54,779 nucleotides of DNA from Acidimicrobiales bacterium (GCA_030448245.1 JAUJNH010000011.1:1-54779), one strand, 5' to 3'. Numbered from the stretch's first letter, positions 8,880-17,672 are shown. Program-made: numbers and translations. The notes: generated by a model from the sequence alone, not told the origin.

Positions 8880-9827
8880 GTGCCAGAGTTGACCGTGGAA
8901 AGCTTCCTCGACCTGCTCCTCGACAACCAGACCGCCGGGGGCCGCCTGGCCACCACTGCGGCCATCGCGGTCGTCGGGGTGATGGTCTCGGAGCTCGTCG
9001 GTCGGCTCCTAGCGAGGAGGACCGACGACGTCTACTCCCGGTACTACGCCAGGAAGCTCACCCGCTACGCCGTCGCCGTCCTGGTGCTCGTCGCGCTGGC
9101 TGTCTTGTGGCGCGCCTTTGCTGGGCGTGTCGGGGTTGTCCTCGGCTTGGCCACCGCCGGCTTGGCGTTCGCCATGCAGGAGGTGGTGGGGGCCATAGCC
9201 GGTTGGTTCAACATCGTGTCCGGGCGGATCTTCCGAGTGGGCGACCGCATCCAGATGGGCGGTGTGCGGGGTGATGTCATCGACATCACCCCGCTTCGGA
9301 CCAAGGTCATGGAGATCGGCGGCCCGGGCCCCGGGGACGGCTGGGTCAAGGGCCGGCAGTACACGGGGCGCCTGGTCGCCATCTCCAACAAGGCGACGTT
9401 CACCGAGCCGGTCTTCAACTACAGCTCCGCCTTCGAGTTCATCTGGGAGGAGCTCACCGTGCCGGTGGCCCACCGCGACGACTGGCAGACGGCCGAGAAC
9501 ATCCTCGGCGAGGAGGCCCGTCGAGTCTCGGACTCCGACGCGGCCCGCAAGGCGATCACCGAGATGGCTCGCCGATACCCGGTGCCGCGAGCCGAGGTTG
9601 AGCCCCGCGTGTTCGTCCAGGCGACGGACAACTACATGGAGCTCTCGGCCCGCTTCGTCGTACCGGTGAGGACGGCGCGGACGGCCAAGGATGAGCTGAC
9701 CAGACGGGTCGTGCAGCGCTTGGCCGACGCCGGGATCGAGATCGCCTCAGCCACCGAGGAGGTGACGGTCCGCCGAGCTGACGAGGACGGCCCCGATCGG
9801 AACGAGCGGCCGCCCACGGCAACGTGA
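8880..9827 (+). CDS. MscS-family mechanosensitive ion channel (copy 1)
   Basis: 315 residues from GTG 8880. Three helices are visible (about 22-45, 62-82, 84-112). The third is the Gly/Ala-rich pore helix, with GLATAGLAFAMQEVVGAIAG continuing into the beta domain (FRVGDRIQMGGVRGDV) and then the alpha/beta C-terminal domain. Such channels open under membrane tension and release solutes on hypo-osmotic shock. It lies 50 bases downstream of nhaA. A second channel at 18143-19024 is closely related: residues 107-147 here are identical to 102-142 there, a run of 41. This copy has an extra charged C-terminal tail of about 15 residues. Confidence 0.93.
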   Translation: MPELTVESFLDLLLDNQTAGGRLATTAAIAVVGVMVSELVGRLLARRTDDVYSRYYARKLTRYAVAVLVLVALAVLWRAFAGRVGVVLGLATAGLAFAMQEVVGAIAGWFNIVSGRIFRVGDRIQMGGVRGDVIDITPLRTKVMEIGGPGPGDGWVKGRQYTGRLVAISNKATFTEPVFNYSSAFEFIWEELTVPVAHRDDWQTAENILGEEARRVSDSDAARKAITEMARRYPVPRAEVEPRVFVQATDNYMELSARFVVPVRTARTAKDELTRRVVQRLADAGIEIASATEEVTVRRADEDGPDRNERPPTAT

Positions 9828-10230
9828 TAAGCGCCACCAGTGGAGCCTCCGTCGCCGGTGCCGCGGGCACCCCCACTTCAGGGCCTGTGCCCGAGCGCAC
9901 CGGGCGGGCCCGGACTCAGCCGCCACCGCGCCGCCCAGCGGGCGTAGGCCACGACAGCGCCGACCGGGTGTCAGGGCTAGGCGACCGGGTCGAGGACACC
10001 GACATCCCGAGCACGTCGGCCCCGAGATCAAGCAGGAGATCGAGAAGATCGCCTGACGGGCTGGTTAGCCAAGGGAGGTAGCCGGCGACGCCGGCGTTCA
10101 CGGCAAGGCCGGTGCGACACCGCCCCGGCCTTGCCCGCCGATGCGACCGCCTTGGTGCGGAGCCCCATCCGGCGGCGGCGGGAAGGCCATCGGGCAGTGG
10201 TGTGACGCAATGGCGGTGGCCACGCGAGGA
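9828..10230. other. 403-base convergent intergenic stretch, no gene recognised
   Basis: It lies between the stops of the plus-strand MscS gene and the minus-strand DUF2254 gene. A short plus-strand tail ending at about 10054 reads HPEHVGPEIKQEIEKIA before a stop. It has protein-like composition but no recognisable family, and may be the end of a lost gene. A GC-rich self-complementary patch (GCCGGCGACGCCGGC) is at 10081-10095. Nothing else supports a feature. Confidence 0.3.
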
Positions 10231-11469
10231 CTACCCCTCTGAGGGAAGCGGCTGGTCCCACAGCGGCAGTCGCTCGACCAACGGACTGCGCCGGTCCTCC
10301 TGGGTCACGCTCAAGAGGTCGTCGAACATAACCTGCATCCGAACGCGCACCTGGAGCGAGCCACGCCCCCAGAGCCGGATCTCGTCCACCGCCAGCGCCA
10401 CGTGTTCAGCCCAAGAGGGGGCCGAAGCGATGAATCGCACCACACCGTCCTCGTCCTGATGAGCGATCGGCGGGTAAGGGCGGGCCGCCAGCCGGCGGAG
10501 CAGATCGTGGATCTGGTCGAGGCACTGGACCGCCGTCGAAGGGTCGTTCACGCCCGGCGAGAGCGAACGCTCGGCGATGTCGACCAGTTGGCGCAGGCCG
10601 AACGCCACGTCCTGGCGGCCGTCGCGCTCGCGCGCCAGCGCCACCGCGGTCCGCAGATCGTCGTCATCCCGGCTCCCGTCACCGAAGACCTCGAGGAGCG
10701 GCATGCCCGATGCCACGAAGTCACCGATCCTCGGGACCAGCCGCACCACCACCCCGGCCGATGACGCCATGGACACCAGGCGGCCCTTCTGGACCGATGC
10801 GACGACGCCAGGCTCGTCGCAGCTGAGGACCCTGGTCGGCGAAGGCAGCAATGGCACCGCCGGGCCGGCCACCTCCTCCTCGGGGTGCACCCGGTCGATG
10901 GTCCGGCGGGTCTCCACGGCGATCCGGTCGATGATGGTGACGACCCTGATCGACTGGGCGATGTGGTCTATGTACTGCACGAACAGGCCCACGCTGACCA
11001 GAACCAGGATGAAGGCGACGGTGATGGTGACACCGGGAACAAAGAGTTCGGCCACACCATCTTGTCCTCGCACCTCTCGCAGGGCCGTCAGGGCATAGAC
11101 GAACGTCGAGAGGAACACCCCGAGAGCCAGCTGGTTCTGCCGGTCGCGCAGGAACGTGCGCAGCGCCCGCGGTGAGAACTGGCTGCTCGTCAGCTGCAGC
11201 ACGACGATGGTGATGGAGAACACCAGCGCGGTAAGCGTAAGCATCGACGCGGCAATCGTCGACAGAAGCGATCTTGCGCTGTCAGGGCCGCCCGTGAACG
11301 CGAACTCGCTCCCACCTCGTTGCAGCTCCTGGTCCAGCTGGCTCAGCACCACGGCGAGAGCGACGGCCACGAGCACGCACCCAGCCGGGATCGGCCAGTA
11401 GGCGGCAGCTAGACGATCGAGGATCCGCCTCCGGTCGGACGGGTCAGCAGAGCGGGGTGAGGCTATCAA
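10231..11469 (-). CDS. DUF2254-family membrane protein (copy 1)
   Basis: 412 residues. An N-terminal membrane domain has about four helices (residues 25-45, 68-95, 112-130, 145-165), including the conserved block LTALVFSITIVVLQLTSSQF and FSPRALRTFLRD. A soluble domain with FGLRQLVDIAERSLSPGVND and TAVQCLDQIHDLLRRL follows. This is the architecture of DUF2254 (COG4325), a widespread predicted membrane protein without assigned function. A second member lies at 20335-21625, and each is close to an MscS gene, which suggests a shared role in the envelope or in ion stress. The start at 11467-11469 fits the usual N-terminus. It is divergent from the DUF421 gene across about 294 bases. Confidence 0.9.
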   Translation of the reverse strand: MIASPRSADPSDRRRILDRLAAAYWPIPAGCVLVAVALAVVLSQLDQELQRGGSEFAFTGGPDSARSLLSTIAASMLTLTALVFSITIVVLQLTSSQFSPRALRTFLRDRQNQLALGVFLSTFVYALTALREVRGQDGVAELFVPGVTITVAFILVLVSVGLFVQYIDHIAQSIRVVTIIDRIAVETRRTIDRVHPEEEVAGPAVPLLPSPTRVLSCDEPGVVASVQKGRLVSMASSAGVVVRLVPRIGDFVASGMPLLEVFGDGSRDDDDLRTAVALARERDGRQDVAFGLRQLVDIAERSLSPGVNDPSTAVQCLDQIHDLLRRLAARPYPPIAHQDEDGVVRFIASAPSWAEHVALAVDEIRLWGRGSLQVRVRMQVMFDDLLSVTQEDRRSPLVERLPLWDQPLPSEG

Positions 11470-11494
11470 CGCAAAACGGCCCGCATAGGCGGGA

Positions 11495-11511
11495 GGCTGG
11501 CCATGCCAGCC
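11495..11511. repeat. Short perfect hairpin (GGCTGGC-CAT-GCCAGCC)
   Basis: A 7-bp perfect inverted repeat with a 3-base loop, 25 bases upstream of the DUF2254 start in the divergent region 11470-11763. It could be an operator or an upstream regulatory hairpin. It has no T-tract, so it is not a good terminator. The rest of the 294-base divergent region shows no gene. Confidence 0.3.
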
Positions 11512-11763
11512 AGGCTCTCACGTCGACTCGCCGCCGCTCGTGATGCGGGATGTGGTTCGGTCAGCCGTGCCGAGGCCTCAAGCTGGCCGGCTCATGTTGT
11601 CCAGCCCGTTGTCGCCGGAGGGGAACCCGGCCGTCACCGGATCGCAACGTCGAGATGTGACACTGCCGGCATGGGCCACTTCAGCTCGATCGGCCCGGAC
11701 CCACCCAAGGCGTGACCCGGCTCCACCTGGACCGGTGAAACGCCGGCCTGCGACGGGCCGAAG

Positions 11764-12297
11764 GTGAGGCTGGATAGCTCCGCCCACGAGGTTCGACGCC
11801 TGGTCCGGGTCCTGCGTGAGGCCATGGTGGGGCCCCTGGCCTATGCCGCCCTCGTGTCGTTCCTGCGGCGATCCGGCAAGCGCACGCTCGCCCAGCTGAA
11901 CGCCTTCGACTTCGTCGTCACCGTCGGCTTGACGATCGCCACCGTCGTCCTGTCGGCCGACCTGGCCTTCGCCGAGGCGCGCTCGGGATGGGCCTCCTCG
12001 TCGCCCTCCAGTACCTCGTCGCCACCGCCTGCTGGCGGGTGCCGTTCGTGCGGCAGATGGTGAAGTCGCAGCCGCGTGTCGTGGTTCTCAACGGGGAGGT
12101 CCTTACCGACGTGCTCCGCCAGGAACGCCTCACCATCGGCGAGGTGCACAGGCGCTGCGGCATTCAGGTCGCCGACGTGGCTGGTGTCGCAGCGGTCGTC
12201 CTCGAGACCCAACGGCTCCCTCAGCCTCCTCACCGAGGCTCTGGGCGGAACCTCGACGCTGGACGAGGTGCCGGGACGACGGACGGAGGCAGAGTAG
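11764..12297 (+). pseudogene. DUF421 (YetF-type) membrane protein, two frameshifts
   Basis: The GTG at 11764 opens a protein with the DUF421 layout: N-terminal helices with SFLRRSGKRTLAQLNAFDFV and VTVGLTIATVVLS. The frame breaks at about 11985. The next frame carries GLLVALQYLVATACWRVPFV, then SQPRVVVLNGEVL and LRQERLTIGEVHRRCG, the C-terminal DUF421 beta domain. A second break at about 12210 leads to GSLSLLTEALGG and a TAG at 12295-12297. Read through both shifts, the full family domain is present (about 177 residues). The function of YetF-like proteins is not established in this group; the Bacillus homologues are sporulation or stress membrane proteins. Confidence 0.75.
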
Positions 12298-12450
12298 CTA
12301 CGACCTCGAGCGGCGGCTGAGGAAGTTGCTGACGGCCGAGGCGATAACTAGAACGGCCGCGATGATGAGCAGCCACTTCAGGCCGCTGATGAGCAGGCTC
12401 ACGGCACCGACGAGGACGGCGAGCACGAGCAGAATGATCACGAGCGTCAT
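12298..12450 (-). CDS. 50-residue two-helix hydrophobic membrane peptide
   Basis: ATG at 12448-12450 and TAG at 12298-12300 on the minus strand. GGAGG lies seven bases upstream of the start, one of the better ribosome binding sites in the window. The peptide is MTLVIILLVLAVLVGAVSLL followed by a short linker (ISGLKW), a second hydrophobic stretch (LLIIAAVLVIASAV) and a basic tail SRRSRS. It is a typical small actinobacterial membrane protein. Its stop abuts the end of the convergent DUF421 gene. I do not recognise a named family. Confidence 0.7.
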   Translation of the reverse strand: MTLVIILLVLAVLVGAVSLLISGLKWLLIIAAVLVIASAVSNFLSRRSRS

Positions 12451-12542
12451 GTGGTTCCTCCGTTAGCTGAATGCTACCGGAGTACCAAGCTGGCGGGTTG
12501 ACGGGATTGTTGGCACCGGATCGTCGTCAAACTCCAACGTGC

Positions 12543-12923
12543 TCAGGGTGCGGACTGGGCTGGCTGGCCAAGGGCGACGACCGCGACGCCGAGGACGGCG
12601 GCGCTGATGATGGTTGCGGTCAGGAGCGCTGGCAGGCGGTGCGAGGGAAGCCTCAGCCCCTGGCGGAGCGCCTCTTGGATCTGGTTGCTGCGGCGGTGGC
12701 TGAGCCAGGCGATGAGGCCGCCGAGGAGAATCAGCGGAATCCCGAGCAGCTGGCGGCCGCCGGGCAGGCCGATGTGGTCGACCAGCTGAGTGAGGGCCAC
12801 GCCGGCAGCCACCAGCGCCAGAGCAGTGCGGCCCCAGGCCAGGAAGGTCCGCTCGTTGGCGAGAAGGAACCGCGGGTCGACCTCGTGTTCATCCTGCTCG
12901 GGTGGGCGCTGTGAGTCCGTCAC
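12543..12923 (-). CDS. DUF202 (YidH-type) inner membrane protein
   Basis: 126 residues. After a polar lead it has the family signature DPRFLLANERTFLAWGRTAL running into the first helix, a second helix (LLGIPLILLGGLIAWLS) and a third near the C-terminus (LLTATIISAAVLGVAVVAL). This is the three-helix DUF202 layout. The function is unknown; relatives include the E. coli YidH protein and the DUF202 domain of fungal vacuolar transporter chaperones. It is on the same strand as the 50-residue membrane peptide about 90 bases downstream. The start ATG at 12921-12923 precedes an acidic lead common in the family. Confidence 0.88.
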   Translation of the reverse strand: MTDSQRPPEQDEHEVDPRFLLANERTFLAWGRTALALVAAGVALTQLVDHIGLPGGRQLLGIPLILLGGLIAWLSHRRSNQIQEALRQGLRLPSHRLPALLTATIISAAVLGVAVVALGQPAQSAP

Positions 12924-13197
12924 GTGGCTGCTCTACCCGGCCGGGCCCGGGAGCAGAGGCGACTCGATCGCGCCACACCCGAAGCGGAGACACGTCGGCA
13001 GGTCCTGCCGATGCCGATGGCGCAGAGGGGAAGCATCTGGCGCACCGGGCCGTCGAATCCGAGCACCCGAACAAGGCACGTCGGCCCGATCGACCGGAGG
13101 AAGAGACGATGCCTGCTTTGAGTCTGAGTTCGCCGCGGAGGGTCCACCGCAAAATGACCCAAGGTTGGGAGGCTCCTCATGAGCAGAGGAGGGGTCG

Positions 13198-13281
13198 ATG
13201 TCGGAGGTCAACGGTGGCCGCCGGCGCCGAGGAACCTGTCTGCGGAGCAGAAGTGGGAGGTGTTCCTGCAAGTCACCCATC
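13198..13281 (+). pseudogene. Possible N-terminal fragment of a transposase-type HTH protein
   Basis: Across one frameshift at about 13233, the sequence reads MSEVNGGRRRR then NLSAEQKWEVFLQVT. This resembles the first helix of small helix-turn-helix proteins that accompany IS3-like elements. The usual continuation (the second and third HTH helices) is missing, so only about 27 residues remain. No terminal inverted repeats were found nearby. It could be a coincidence. Confidence 0.25.
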
Positions 13282-13654
13282 GCCCTTCCGGCCACCGGTA
13301 TGCCGCACCCGTCGGCCCGGTTCCAGGCTCGACAGGCGCTCACCGGCGTGGGGTTCCCACGTCAAAATCGGAAGCGGTCGTCTGCCACCCGGCCCGGCGT
13401 CGGATCATCATGGCGTTGATGCTCGTCTGCAGCCCGCCCTGGCCACCAGCATAGTTGTGGATCCTCGGAGGTCTCGTCGGAGCCTCGGGATGGCGGTGAT
13501 CGGCTCAGCCGGACGGGCGGTGCTGATCGGCGGGCTGTCCCTTTGCGCCGTGTCGACATCCAAGCGACTTGATCGCCGCTCCGCTTCGGTGATCGGGCGG
13601 AACCTGGCCAGGTTCACGGACCTCGACGTCCGCGACTACGCCGCTCTCCTGCAT

Positions 13655-13852
13655 CTACGAGCCCGACGAATCAGGCTGAGGGACGTCGTCGGTGTTGCGC
13701 TCGACGAGGAATGCGCCGAACGAGCCGGCGAGGGCTGCGAAGACAGCCCACAGCGAAACGCCCCTCCGCTCGGGCGCGCCTCTTCTGCACCGGCGGCCGC
13801 CTCGGCCGCCCAACAGTTGGGCCTTCGCCGCCCCCGTCTCGGTCGAAGCCAC
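13655..13852 (-). CDS. Possible 65-residue single-helix membrane protein
   Basis: GTG at 13850-13852 with a G-rich stretch about eight bases upstream. The C-terminal half has one convincing hydrophobic segment (VSLWAVFAALAGSFGAFLV) followed by a charged tail ERNTDD. The N-terminal half is basic and low in complexity. No family is recognised and the composition is borderline, so it may be a chance frame. Confidence 0.25.
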   Translation of the reverse strand: MASTETGAAKAQLLGGRGGRRCRRGAPERRGVSLWAVFAALAGSFGAFLVERNTDDVPQPDSSGS

Positions 13853-14043
13853 CGTCGATCCCCCCTGCGGGACGCCGCGTCGGCCGGTGCAGCGGGCCGC
13901 TGACTCGGGCGGTTCATCAAGATCATCCTCGTGGTCCTCGTTCTCCTGCCGTTCTCCCTACATCCGTCGCACTCCGGCAGACTGGTTCAAGGCCGACCGA
14001 GCATCAAGCCGGAAGCGCCGAGAAGGTCTCCCGCACCGCTCCT

Positions 14044-14436
14044 TTAACCAGTCAGTGCCTCAGCAGCTGCTGCTGTAATGGCCGCAGCCGTCCCTCCAGC
14101 TTGAACGATCACGAGGAGAGATGAGAGCCGGCCGCCGGATGCATTCACACCGACCTCCACGCCACGCTGGTGTGCGGGACGCCACTGTCGAAGAAAGCCG
14201 ATCCCGAAGCCGCCTGCGGTCATGAGCAGCACGAGCGAGAGCCAGGGGGCTGGCCGGTAGCCTAGCTCCCCTTCGTTCAGGACATGAGTGGCCCAGACGG
14301 CGGCCCCGGTACAGGTCAGTGTGGCGTGGCCCACCAGCCAGGGCAGACCCGGTACTCCCCGGAGGAGCCACGTTACCGTCAGTACCAGACTGCCCGCTGC
14401 GATGAGTGAGACGAGAATCGTTGCAAGGTCCTCCAT
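14044..14436 (-). CDS. Hypothetical four-helix membrane protein
   Basis: 130 residues with four hydrophobic segments: about 5-25 (ILVSLIAAGSLVLTVTWLL), 32-52 (WLVGHATLTCTGAAVWATHV), 64-82 (WLSLVLLMTAGGFGIGFL) and 105-125. The short basic loop RQWRPAHQRG lies between helices 3 and 4. An AGGAG six bases upstream of the ATG at 14434-14436 supports the start. I cannot assign a family. It stands alone on the minus strand, downstream of the BON-STAS pair. Confidence 0.6.
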   Translation of the reverse strand: MEDLATILVSLIAAGSLVLTVTWLLRGVPGLPWLVGHATLTCTGAAVWATHVLNEGELGYRPAPWLSLVLLMTAGGFGIGFLRQWRPAHQRGVEVGVNASGGRLSSLLVIVQAGGTAAAITAAAAEALTG

Positions 14437-14581
14437 TGTTGCTCCTGGTTCTGGTACGCCGATTGGCCTTCTATTGGTCTTGAACCTGCGGGCGACGCAT
14501 TAGGTTTATGTGACATCCCGATGACCAACAGCCACCGTTCATGATCTCGTACCATTTGGCCGTAATCCCTCGACGACGGCC

Positions 14582-14926
14582 TCAGGATCGGCCGGAAACG
14601 TGCCGAAGGATGAAGGTGGCGCGGGGAGAGGCACCGCTCAGCACCGCGGTACGGCCCGCGGCCCGGGCCTTGGCGACGAGGTCGGTCAGCGCACGTGCTC
14701 CACGGACGTCAAGAAACATCAGGGCGCTGAGGTCGACGAGGAGATCGGGGCCACGGCACTCGAGACTTCTCGTAACGGCGCGGAGCTGTGGCGCGGTGGC
14801 AATATCGAGCTCTCCACGCAGGTTCACGCGAAGCTGCTCGCGTTCCTCCATGATCTCCACGGAGAGCGGGGGCTCCCCGCATCGCAGGCAGAAGGGTGCT
14901 GGGGGCGTTGGCGGCAGCGGGGTCAT
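14582..14926 (-). CDS. STAS-domain protein (anti-sigma factor antagonist type)
   Basis: 114 residues. After a 25-residue lead with a Cys pair (CLRCG), a single STAS domain follows: LRVNLRGELDIATAPQL, then LLVDLSALMFLDVRGARALTD, the loop that holds the phosphorylatable serine in SpoIIAA/RsbV. Here the position after LD is Val, not Ser or Thr, so classical kinase switching at that residue is doubtful. The ATG at 14924-14926 overlaps the stop of the BON-domain gene upstream as ATGA, implying translational coupling. Its partner ATPase could be the RsbW-like protein at 33.3 kb, but that is only inference. Confidence 0.85.
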   Translation of the reverse strand: MTPLPPTPPAPFCLRCGEPPLSVEIMEEREQLRVNLRGELDIATAPQLRAVTRSLECRGPDLLVDLSALMFLDVRGARALTDLVAKARAAGRTAVLSGASPRATFILRHVSGRS

Positions 14927-15225
14927 GCGTCGTTCGGCAACTGGAGCTGGTTGCTGACGTCCACGACGCCCGCGGTGTCCCAGGCGTCGTCTCCTGCGGC
15001 ACGCTTGGCGCGGGCGCTGGAAATGTCACCAGTCAGGATCACGACGTTTCGCTTCACGTCGACGCGGATGTCATCGTCCTTGGTGCACGGGTTCTCCCGC
15101 AGGCGATCGACCACCACCGACTTGATGTCGCCGTCGGTCATCTCTCGACTATCGAACGGCTCGTCGTACCAGCCGTAGTAGTAGCGATCGGTTGGATAGA
15201 TCCAGGGCATGTGGATGAATGCCAT
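14923..15225 (-). CDS. BON-domain protein
   Basis: 100 residues from ATG 15223-15225, which has AGAGAGGA about ten bases upstream; an in-frame start at 15258 would add an unrelated lead. The N-terminus is rich in aromatic residues (YPTDRYYYGWYDEPF). The rest is a BON domain: LRENPCTKDDDIRVDVKRNV, VILTGDISSARAKRAAGDDA, then VVDVSNQLQL. BON domains bind phospholipids or other envelope components and occur in osmotically induced proteins such as OsmY. There is no signal peptide, so it is probably cytoplasmic or loosely membrane-associated. The stop overlaps the STAS gene start. Confidence 0.88.
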   Translation of the reverse strand: MAFIHMPWIYPTDRYYYGWYDEPFDSREMTDGDIKSVVVDRLRENPCTKDDDIRVDVKRNVVILTGDISSARAKRAAGDDAWDTAGVVDVSNQLQLPNDA

Positions 15226-15346
15226 CTGTTCGTCCTCTCTCGAGTGCCTGCGTCCCATCCTCCCCGCAGTCCGTAACGGTGGGCGGTCGGCCAGGTCACG
15301 ACGTCGTCACAGGTCGCAGCTCCGCAAGGCGCAGCTGCGCTAGGTG

Positions 15347-16849
15347 CTAGCCGGCTGGCGGCGTCTCGTGGTGGAGCTCAGGGGAACCAGCCTTCGTGGC
15401 GTTTCCGTGGATTGGATCCGGCACACGGAACAGTGGGTCACCGGTGGGATGTCCGCGCTCAACGCTGGACGTGGCCGATGCGGCGCGGAGCGTGAAGGCG
15501 AAGCAGGCTCCCCCGTCGTCGAGGTTGTGCGCGCTCAGGTGTCCACCCTGAAGGCGTGCGTTCTCAAGAGCGATCGCCAGACCGAGTCCCGAGCCGCCGG
15601 ACGACCGGGAGTGGTCACCCTTGAAGAACCGGTCGAAGACCCTCTCGAGATCGCTCTCGTCCATGCCGGGGCCTCGGTCGTGGACTTCGACGACCGCCCG
15701 GTCTCCGTCCCGGTAGCCCCGAACCTCGACTCCGTCACCTCCATGGGTGCGTGCGTTGCTGAGAAGATTCGCCACAACCCGTTTGAAGCGGGCCCTGTCA
15801 GCGAGCACGGACACGTCATCGTCCACGTCGACATGCACCGGCGCGCTCCCGTCCCAGGAACGGGTCACGGTTCGCAAGGCCTCCCCGAGCGACAACCGCT
15901 CCAGGCGGGCCTGCTCCTGTCCGGCATCGAAGCGGGCCAGCTCCAACAGCTCGGCCACGAGCACCTGGAGGCGACGAACGTCCTCGGTGAGCAGCCGAGC
16001 CGGCGGGCCGGCCCCGGGGCCGAGCGCAGGCAGTTCTTCCTCCAGAAGCGAGGCGGCGGCAACCATCCCGGTGAGCGGCGTTCGGAGCTCGTGGGCCACG
16101 TCAGCGGTGAAGCGACGCTCACGCTCAGCCGCTCGTGAGAGCGCGCCGATCTTCTCCTCGAGCGCCTCCGCCATCGAGTTGAAGGAGCTGGCCCACCTGC
16201 CGAACTCGTCGTCGGAGGCCGACTCGAGCCTGGTGTCGAGGAGGCCCTCGGCCAGTGCCTGAGACGCAGCGGCCGCGTCGTTCACCGGCCGGAGCGTGCG
16301 GCGGGCCACGAGGTTGCCGAAGAGGGCGGCAGCAAGCACCGACGTCGTCCAGCTCAAGACCAGAACGTTCCGGAACGTGGTGATGCTGTCCAACAGGTCG
16401 GCCTTCGAGAAGAAGAAGAACATTCTGGCCGAGGCGTTGGGGGTCGAGCTGCCGATGACCAGCACCTCCTGGCCGCCGATCCAGACATCCTGCTGCTCCA
16501 ACGCCCCCGGCTGGACGCTCGACCTCATGCGCTCTGGTAGCAAGTCCTCTCCGAGCTCCGGGGTCGAGGAGAAGACGACGTCGTTCGCGATGACGACCGT
16601 TTCGAAGCCTCCCCGGTCGTGGTATTCCGCGAGGAGCTGGTCGACCTTCGCCACCGTGAGGTCTGCGGGCGCTGAGATCAGGCTCAAGGCGGCCTTGTCT
16701 CTTGCCTGGGCGGTGAAGGATCTGGTCCGGTACTCACGGATGAGCACGAAGCTGGTGAGGGCGAGGATGCCGCCCGACGCGGCAACGATGAGGATGAACG
16801 CGACGGTGAGCCGGCGACGAAAGCCGCGGGCGATCCGGATGGGGGGCAC
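15347..16849 (-). CDS. Sensor histidine kinase (HAMP-HisKA-HATPase)
   Basis: 500 residues. The first membrane helix (about 13-37) is followed by an extracellular sensor of about 120 residues, a second helix (about 160-182), HAMP (about 183-235), then HisKA with FTADVAHELRTPL (His253). The ATPase domain has an N box (VANLLSNARTHGGD), G1 (DRGPGMDESD), an F box (FDRFFKGDHSR) and G2 (GGSGLGLAIA). It is complete and apparently active. The C-terminal 30 residues extend past the usual end. It starts at GTG 16849, nine bases after the stop of the response regulator, so the two form a two-component operon. The extracellular ligand is unknown. Confidence 0.95.
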   Translation of the reverse strand: MPPIRIARGFRRRLTVAFILIVAASGGILALTSFVLIREYRTRSFTAQARDKAALSLISAPADLTVAKVDQLLAEYHDRGGFETVVIANDVVFSSTPELGEDLLPERMRSSVQPGALEQQDVWIGGQEVLVIGSSTPNASARMFFFFSKADLLDSITTFRNVLVLSWTTSVLAAALFGNLVARRTLRPVNDAAAASQALAEGLLDTRLESASDDEFGRWASSFNSMAEALEEKIGALSRAAERERRFTADVAHELRTPLTGMVAAASLLEEELPALGPGAGPPARLLTEDVRRLQVLVAELLELARFDAGQEQARLERLSLGEALRTVTRSWDGSAPVHVDVDDDVSVLADRARFKRVVANLLSNARTHGGDGVEVRGYRDGDRAVVEVHDRGPGMDESDLERVFDRFFKGDHSRSSGGSGLGLAIALENARLQGGHLSAHNLDDGGACFAFTLRAASATSSVERGHPTGDPLFRVPDPIHGNATKAGSPELHHETPPAG

Positions 16850-16858
16850 GGTCCGGCG

Positions 16859-17539
16859 CTACTCGGGCTCGAAGCGATAGCCGACGCCGCGGATCGTGGC
16901 GATGTGGCAGGGGTCCTTGGGATCGTCGCAGAGCTTGTCCCGGAGCCGCTTGACGGCCATGTCGACCAGGCGGGAGTCGCCGAGGTAGTCATAGCCCCAC
17001 ACCCGCTCGAGCAACACCTCGCGGGTGAGCACGTTCCCAGCGTTGCGGGCGAGCACGACCAGCAGGCGGAACTCTGTGGCAGTCAGCTCCACCGCTTGGC
17101 CGCAACGACTGGCGCGGTGGGCGGTCGCGTCGATTTCCAGATCCCGGATCTTGATGATCGGGGTGTCGGGCTCCGCCGCAGCCCGACGCAGCACGGCCCG
17201 CACCCGGGCAGCCAGCTCTCGTCCCTCGAACGGCTTGGTGACGTAGTCATCGGCTCCGAGTTCCAAGCCGACCACCACGTCGGTCGTGTCGGTGCGGGCC
17301 GTCAGCATCACGATGGGGAGCCGGGAGGTCCGCCGGATCTCCCGGCACACCTCGAACCCGTCCATGACCGGGAGCATCACGTCCAGGAGCACGAGATCAA
17401 CGCGCTGCCGGGCCAGCAGATCAAGCGCTTGCTTCCCATCGCCGACTGCGGTCACCTCGAAACCGGATCGCTCCAGGACCATGGTCGCGGACTGGCGGAC
17501 AGAGGAGTCATCTTCAACCAGGAGGATCGTCTCGTTCAT
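16859..17539 (-). CDS. OmpR/PhoB-family response regulator
   Basis: 226 residues. Receiver domain: acidic pair Asp10-Asp11, phospho-acceptor Asp53 in LVLLDVMLPVMDG, Thr in VMLTAR and Lys in DDYVTKPF. The C-terminal winged-helix DNA-binding domain (about 130-225) has LTATEFRLLVVLARNAGNVL, the recognition segment, and the wing ending TIRGVGYRFEPE. It closely follows the MtrA/RegX3 pattern of actinobacteria. It is encoded directly upstream of its cognate histidine kinase. The start ATG at 17537-17539 fits the family. Nearby genes it might control are the BON-STAS pair, the MscS channel and the lipoproteins, but no operator can be shown. Confidence 0.95.
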   Translation of the reverse strand: MNETILLVEDDSSVRQSATMVLERSGFEVTAVGDGKQALDLLARQRVDLVLLDVMLPVMDGFEVCREIRRTSRLPIVMLTARTDTTDVVVGLELGADDYVTKPFEGRELAARVRAVLRRAAAEPDTPIIKIRDLEIDATAHRASRCGQAVELTATEFRLLVVLARNAGNVLTREVLLERVWGYDYLGDSRLVDMAVKRLRDKLCDDPKDPCHIATIRGVGYRFEPE

Positions 17540-17672
17540 CTGGAGGTCCTGCTCCTCGCCACCACAGGCTGGTTGACGCTCAACGCCTCGCCCTCGGCCA
17601 CCGCTGCCGCAGTCGAACGAGGTTGGGGCACCGTAGCGCCGCGACGGGCCGACGGCCCATCAGCCACCTGGA

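Larger units (their letters stand above)
12924..14043. other. 1.1-kb gene-poor stretch with remnants
   Basis: No intact gene with recognisable homology. Open frames exist on both strands, as expected in GC-rich DNA, but their composition is unlike protein (runs of Arg, Pro and Ser). Two items are annotated separately: a transposase-like N-terminal fragment at about 13198-13281 and a possible small membrane protein at 13655-13852. A plus-strand frame from about 13491 (MAVIGSAGRAVLIGGLSLCA) is possible but unsupported. Confidence 0.4.

Noticed and set aside
13491..13903. Plus-strand frame MAVIGSAGRAVLIGGLSLCA onwards as a membrane protein
   Set aside because: Only the first 20 residues are hydrophobic; the remainder is Arg-rich and unlike protein, and no ribosome binding site is present.
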